Source: Faecalibacterium sp. CAG:74 (lineage in GTDB: Bacteria; Bacillota; Clostridia; Christensenellales; Aristaeellaceae). Taken from it: DNA of 10,400 nt. The notes below the pieces were generated by a model that saw nothing but the letters and a program-made list of their open reading frames with translations, did not search any database and was not told where the DNA came from. The stretch covers positions 1 to 10,400 of the forward strand of contig FR899823.1 in the NCBI GenBank assembly GCA_000437595.1, given 5' to 3'. The translations under genes and the position numbers were made by a program. Within the stretch, counting starts at the first letter, position 1. Each line of letters begins with the position of its first letter. Of the stretch, positions 7,901 to 10,400 are shown piece after piece.

Positions 7901-10150
7901 GAACAGTGTTCAGAACTAACACCTTTCGTTCTGAAACACAAATGCCCGAGCTGCGGTTCAACTCGCATCCATAAGATGGAACCTGAAGAATACGAAGCGC
8001 TCAGTTTCTGGAGAAAACCGGTTGAGGACGCAATTCAGGGTGAGCCAATCCATGTGATTGATACAGAAGAGCATACTGCTCAGCTATCGCATAAAGATCA
8101 ACGGGATGATCTTTGGAGCAAAACCGAACAATATGAACTGCGCTTCCAAGACTTGATTCAGGAAGGTGAAACCCCTGTTGATATCCTCAGCAGCACAACT
8201 ACCATGGAAGTCGGTATTGATATTGGCTCCTTGGTTGCGGTTGGATTGCGGAATATTCCGCCAATGCGTGAAAACTATCAACAGCGAGCAGGTCGTGCTG
8301 GCCGGCGTGGATCCAGCTTGTCTACAATTGTCACTTTCTGCGAGGACGGGCCACATGATACATTGTACTTCAATGATCCTGTTCCTATGTTCCGAGGCGA
8401 TCCCCGCAAACCGTGGATTGATATTCGAAGCGAAAAGCTTATCCAACGCCATTTAGCTATGGTTATCCTCCAGGGGTTCCTGGCTAAGCAAAATATGAGC
8501 CTTGATGCGATTCCTGCCGCTGCTTTCCTCCAAGATTATCTTGATGATTTCAAGAACTACTTATCTTCTTATAATCCTGATAGTGATAAGCTTCTGGTGC
8601 CTATTGGGGCTGCTTTCCATTATTCAACATTTGAAAAAGAACTCAAAGAAGCTTTTGAAACTCTGAAAGAAAAATGTCAGGCTCATCCTGAGCTATTTGG
8701 GGTGGATGAAGGCGCCAAGGAAGGCGAGGCAAAGGTCCTCCTGGATGCTCTTTATGAAGAAGGCATCATCCCGACATATTCGTTCCCAAAGAATGTTGTA
8801 GGTACTTACATACCAGATATGTATGGGAAAATCCTCTATGAGGTTGACCGTGGGCTTGATGTTGCTATTGGAGAATATGCGCCTGGCAGGGCAATCGTTG
8901 TGGATAAACAAACATATCAGATTGGCGGATTCTATTACCCCGGAAGTGAACGCCGTCACGGGCAAGCCTTAACGCCAGCTCGTGCCTATACCGAAGACCC
9001 GAATTATGTGAAGCAGGTCATTTCTTGCGCAGAGTGTGGATGGTTTGGATTGATGGAAGAAAAAACAAAGCATTGTCCATTCTGTGGAAACAAGGATCTA
9101 AGAATCTCGAGAGAAATGATGCGCCCTTGGGGTTTTGCTCCCAGAAATGCCGAAGCAATACCAGATGTTCAGTTGTCAGAAGAGTATACCGCCGTGCAGC
9201 AGCCTCTGTATTCAACGCTTCCGGATGCCGAAGAGATGAAACTTGCTCCGGGCTGTAAGAACATTCGTATTGCTTCTCGTACCAATCAACGCATTATTAT
9301 GCTTAACAAAGGTTCAGATGATAAAGGCTTCATGGTATGCAAGGACTGCGGAGCTTCTATGCCTGGTGATAACATTTCGGTTCTGAACGATATTAACAGG
9401 CCATATAAGTCCAAGTTCGCACGAAACAGATGCCGCCATGGTAATTCATTTAACGTGAATCTTGGCTATGACTTCATTACGGATATGCTGGTACTTGAAT
9501 TCACGATTGACGACAAAATCATTGATGCGCGGCGGTATGACAATCCATGGCTTAGCCGTGCAGCCCAATCTTTAGCCGAAGCACTGCGATTGGTAGCGAG
9601 CAAAAAGCTCGATGTTGAGTTCACCGAACTTGTCACTGGCTATCGACTCAGAAAGGGAGCTGAAGCATCTTATGTTGATATCTATCTTTATGATAGTCTG
9701 TCAAGCGGAGCTGGTTATGCTGTCAGTGTAGCTGATGTAATTGATGAACTGCTATCCGACATGAAGGAACTGTTGAGCTCCTGTGATTGTGGATCTGCAT
9801 GCTCAAAATGCCTGAAGCACTACAGGAATCAGTATGTACACGGTATGCTTGACCGCTTTGCAGCGCTTCAGCTTCTTGAATGGGGGATTGAAGGAATAAA
9901 AGCATCTCCTATCAATCCCGAGAAGCAGATTAGCATGATTAAACCTTTGACAAGTATCCTTAAACAATCAGGCTGTGAGATTTTCACTGATAGTGAGATT
10001 ACCGCAATTGGCCACAGAAGCAAAAAGAAGATTGTTATCTATCCAGCGATGTGGGTTGAACCTCATGCATCCAACACTGTTTTCGTAAGTGATGCATATA
10101 TAAAGTACGCCAAGCCATATGCTGTCCAAAGAATACTCGATAATACTTGA
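4904..10150 (+). CDS. DruE-like giant DEAH helicase with DUF1998/MZB zinc domain
   Basis: This is a 1748-residue superfamily 2 helicase of the YprA/MrfA (COG1205) type. Motif I is GTGSGKTE at 113-120. NYSMLEYMLLRP (287-298), typical of this family, precedes the DEAH box at 324-327. Motif III reads TAS (361-363) instead of SAT. FSDSRQR (742-748) starts the second RecA lobe. Motif V is at 1098-1108 (TTTMEVGIDIG) and motif VI is YQQRAGRAGRRG at 1125-1136. About 345 residues are inserted between FSDSRQR and motif V. Cysteine clusters lie at 537/542/544/565/568/581, 669/685/688, 999/1002/1014/1017, 1375/1378/1391/1394, 1479/1482/1510 and 1627/1629/1633/1636. The last, after YDSLSSGAGY (1596-1605), is the DUF1998/MZB signature. 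By family knowledge it is an ATP-driven DNA translocase or unwinder. MrfA (about 750 residues) acts in DNA repair; the much larger DruE acts in Druantia anti-phage defence and shares this helicase-plus-DUF1998 layout. DISARM splits the parts into DrmA and DrmB. Context (last gene of a coupled operon of unknown proteins, next to an insertion sequence) favours defence. No nuclease motif is visible. Start at the TGATG overlap with AAAGGAG upstream. Helicase class is sure; DruE-like assignment is likely. Confidence 0.95.
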   Translation: MQNGANSVHKLLRTELEDYIKSQYFGKSPLLLSALSNHIDDEGLLYQKPFIESSPAYVTVPNGINTASIEPWMKEYFLQLAQAGIGVFPSPFAHQISALEAATKGENLFVSTGTGSGKTECFMWPLLAKMATEARNSKESWAKRGIRTIIMYPMNALVSDQVSRLRRMIGDPDKKFIKIFRSTCGDSVRRPQFGMYTGRTPYPGAQPSTEQDRKLEKTLARMSFPQSDSEKEFFNQLLKEGKIPAKADMNQFLQGLHESRHIPNDEDAELITRFEMQQFCPDILITNYSMLEYMLLRPRERKIWDDTREWLASCKENKLLFVIDEAHMYRGSSGGEVALLIRRLFHKLGISRDRVQFILTTASMPNKNQQDYDSVMKFANELTASDTETQFRYLTGEREVIDGQLKYGIPSELLLNADPGEFEDKDELKLSALLSFWRQLDGFDRTLNSLEAVCNWMYGNLVYYRPFHELIKYCRGNAVSLGELATGIFPDLDQENALKAVSVLLAIAPLAKNAKGSVLFPARMHMLFKGISGVYACANADCNCSHTEGGLTLGEIYLSDGNLICPHCGSVVYELYNDRRCGALFFKGYVLEDDAELHGNVYLWRYPGQLMDHRMKEVHLFIPTEDFELPVKQGKNAIKPCYLDVKSGFINFTDDSSAGKPWVRKLYYCNYSAKGRPQIITFPTCPHCRHQLSTSQLTSFSTRGNQSFFNLIKSQFQLQPAVPGKNEDPDRFPNEGRKVLLFSDSRQRAAKLARDMSDASDISAARQLFAIAIKTMEEQTVEQPMNSLYDFFCLAAGQHHVQMFHSDERIKFAEDCTSALNNYSRCVKRGREYTPRFTIANAPVQMQEYLLRLFAGGYNTLYDSATSWIEPTDQALFDAVDALDENHIKVTEKEFIDVFNAWMLSICDMYTALGHTISDTVRLKVRPNYGGYGLEKNWEFSKVIREIMGWSDGNEAEMAWKRVLKEAFLDAAQPDNGKLYVDLSRIKTRFDTMHAWYKCEQCSELTPFVLKHKCPSCGSTRIHKMEPEEYEALSFWRKPVEDAIQGEPIHVIDTEEHTAQLSHKDQRDDLWSKTEQYELRFQDLIQEGETPVDILSSTTTMEVGIDIGSLVAVGLRNIPPMRENYQQRAGRAGRRGSSLSTIVTFCEDGPHDTLYFNDPVPMFRGDPRKPWIDIRSEKLIQRHLAMVILQGFLAKQNMSLDAIPAAAFLQDYLDDFKNYLSSYNPDSDKLLVPIGAAFHYSTFEKELKEAFETLKEKCQAHPELFGVDEGAKEGEAKVLLDALYEEGIIPTYSFPKNVVGTYIPDMYGKILYEVDRGLDVAIGEYAPGRAIVVDKQTYQIGGFYYPGSERRHGQALTPARAYTEDPNYVKQVISCAECGWFGLMEEKTKHCPFCGNKDLRISREMMRPWGFAPRNAEAIPDVQLSEEYTAVQQPLYSTLPDAEEMKLAPGCKNIRIASRTNQRIIMLNKGSDDKGFMVCKDCGASMPGDNISVLNDINRPYKSKFARNRCRHGNSFNVNLGYDFITDMLVLEFTIDDKIIDARRYDNPWLSRAAQSLAEALRLVASKKLDVEFTELVTGYRLRKGAEASYVDIYLYDSLSSGAGYAVSVADVIDELLSDMKELLSSCDCGSACSKCLKHYRNQYVHGMLDRFAALQLLEWGIEGIKASPINPEKQISMIKPLTSILKQSGCEIFTDSEITAIGHRSKKKIVIYPAMWVEPHASNTVFVSDAYIKYAKPYAVQRILDNT

Positions 10151-10311
10151 AGTAGAATGATGCTTCTACGCAGTTGCCTATGGGAAAAATATGGATCTCA
10201 CCAGCATCTGATACTCAGCAGGATCCTAATAATATGCTAGCTATGAGCTTTCCCTATTACAGGATTATCCAATGCAATTACCCCATCACCTGCTGCACCC
10301 GTCTCAGATAC
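10151..10311. other. Non-coding spacer between operon and insertion-sequence end
   Basis: This 161-base stretch is about 42% GC and has no convincing gene. Besides the short hairpin at its start, ATACTCAG (10211-10218) is the inverse of CTGAGTAT (10311-10318), which overlaps the presumed insertion-sequence end. I see no clear promoter, tRNA or attachment site. Confidence 0.6.
10152..10169 (+). terminator. Weak hairpin after the operon, possible terminator
   Basis: GTAGAA and TTCTAC form a perfect 6-bp stem around a 6-nt loop, beginning two bases after the TGA of the helicase gene. No run of T follows, and the stem is only partly GC. It may help end or stabilise the transcript, but it is not a classical intrinsic terminator. 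Confidence 0.35.
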
Positions 10312-10344
10312 TGAGTATTCCGCGCGAGATTGCGCAGCACGACC

Positions 10345-10357
10345 GCTCAAATTGAGC
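10345..10357. repeat. Palindrome GCTCAA-A-TTGAGC
   Basis: This is a perfect inverted repeat with 6-bp arms and one central base, inside the presumed IS21-type end. It may form part of a transposase-binding site. Confidence 0.6.
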
Positions 10358-10361
10358 ATCC

Positions 10362-10374
10362 ATTCCGGCGGAAT
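10362..10374. repeat. Palindrome ATTCCG-G-CGGAAT
   Basis: This is a perfect inverted repeat with 6-bp arms and one central base, five bases after the previous palindrome. Its left arm ATTCCG also occurs at 10317-10322, at the outer edge of the presumed element end. Confidence 0.6.
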
Positions 10375-10400
10375 TGAGCACGCTTGCCGCCGTCGTTGAG

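Larger units (their letters stand above)
10312..10400. mobile_element. Terminal repeat zone of a probable IS21-family element (continues past window)
   Basis: The sequence turns GC-rich (49 of 80 bases from 10321). It carries two related copies, 10317-10340 and 10362-10383, both built on ATTCCG, then a GCG(G)A core, ATTG and a GCAC end. It also contains two perfect palindromes with 6-bp arms: GCTCAA/TTGAGC at 10345-10357 and ATTCCG/CGGAAT at 10362-10374. On the minus strand this reads as GCTCAATT and CCGGAAT units in alternation, ending in CA at 10312. As I know the family, IS21 elements (IstA/IstB) have several such spaced repeats at each end and termini of TG and CA; on the plus strand the element would begin with TG at 10312. 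No transposase is inside the window, so orientation and completeness are unknown. It could instead be a leftover end of a lost element. Confidence 0.55.

Noticed and set aside
8084..8452. 122-residue antisense frame over helicase motifs V and VI
   Set aside because: It is a shadow of a conserved coding region; no start signal or recognisable content.
4904..10150. DISARM (drmA/drmB) assignment
   Set aside because: DISARM carries helicase and DUF1998 on separate proteins and normally includes a methyltransferase and a phospholipase D-type protein; none are visible here.
4904..10150. MrfA DNA-repair helicase assignment
   Set aside because: MrfA is about 750 residues and pairs with an MrfB exonuclease; this protein is more than twice as long and no exonuclease gene is adjacent.
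10157..10240. 27-codon frame after the operon
   Set aside because: It starts inside the hairpin, has no ribosome-binding site and shows no protein-like features.
1..10400. CRISPR arrays, tRNA or rRNA genes
   Set aside because: No regularly spaced repeats and no RNA gene signatures were seen; nearly all of the window is coding.

Overview
The window is a fragment of a bacterial chromosome. It most likely comes from a mid-GC Gram-positive anaerobe of the Clostridia/Bacillota type. The support for this is strong GGAG ribosome-binding sites 7-10 nt before each start, ATG starts, tight plus-strand packing, and the general character of the proteins. The sequence does not prove a genus.

Positions 2-10150 hold one plus-strand operon of four large genes. 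They are separated by 11 nt, then by two one-base TGATG stop/start overlaps. (1) 2-1117 is the C-terminal 371 residues of a protein whose start lies upstream of the window; I do not recognise the family. (2) 1129-3894 is a 921-residue protein with two coiled coils and a C-terminal region that reads like an AAA+ fold with both Walker motifs lost. (3) 3894-4904 is a 336-residue protein of unknown family. (4) 4904-10150 is a 1748-residue superfamily 2 DEAH helicase of the YprA/MrfA type (COG1205-like). It has several cysteine clusters and a C-terminal DUF1998/MZB zinc module.

A very large helicase with a fused DUF1998 domain is the hallmark of DruE of the Druantia anti-phage systems. In DISARM these parts sit on separate proteins, DrmA and DrmB. 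The layout here, unknown proteins plus a coiled-coil pseudo-ATPase translationally coupled to a DruE-like motor, is therefore best read as a Druantia-like or DISARM-related defence operon. The companion proteins do not match any subtype I can name. No nuclease or methyltransferase motif is visible, so the effector is either upstream, hidden in one of the unknown proteins, or the helicase itself.

Positions 10151-10311 are non-coding, with a weak hairpin just after the last stop. From about 10312 to the end the sequence becomes GC-rich (49 of 80 bases in 10321-10400 against 67 of 160 in 10141-10300) and carries spaced repeats and short palindromes. These look like the terminal repeat zone of an IS21-family insertion sequence that continues beyond the window. 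A defence operon beside an insertion sequence fits an accessory island.
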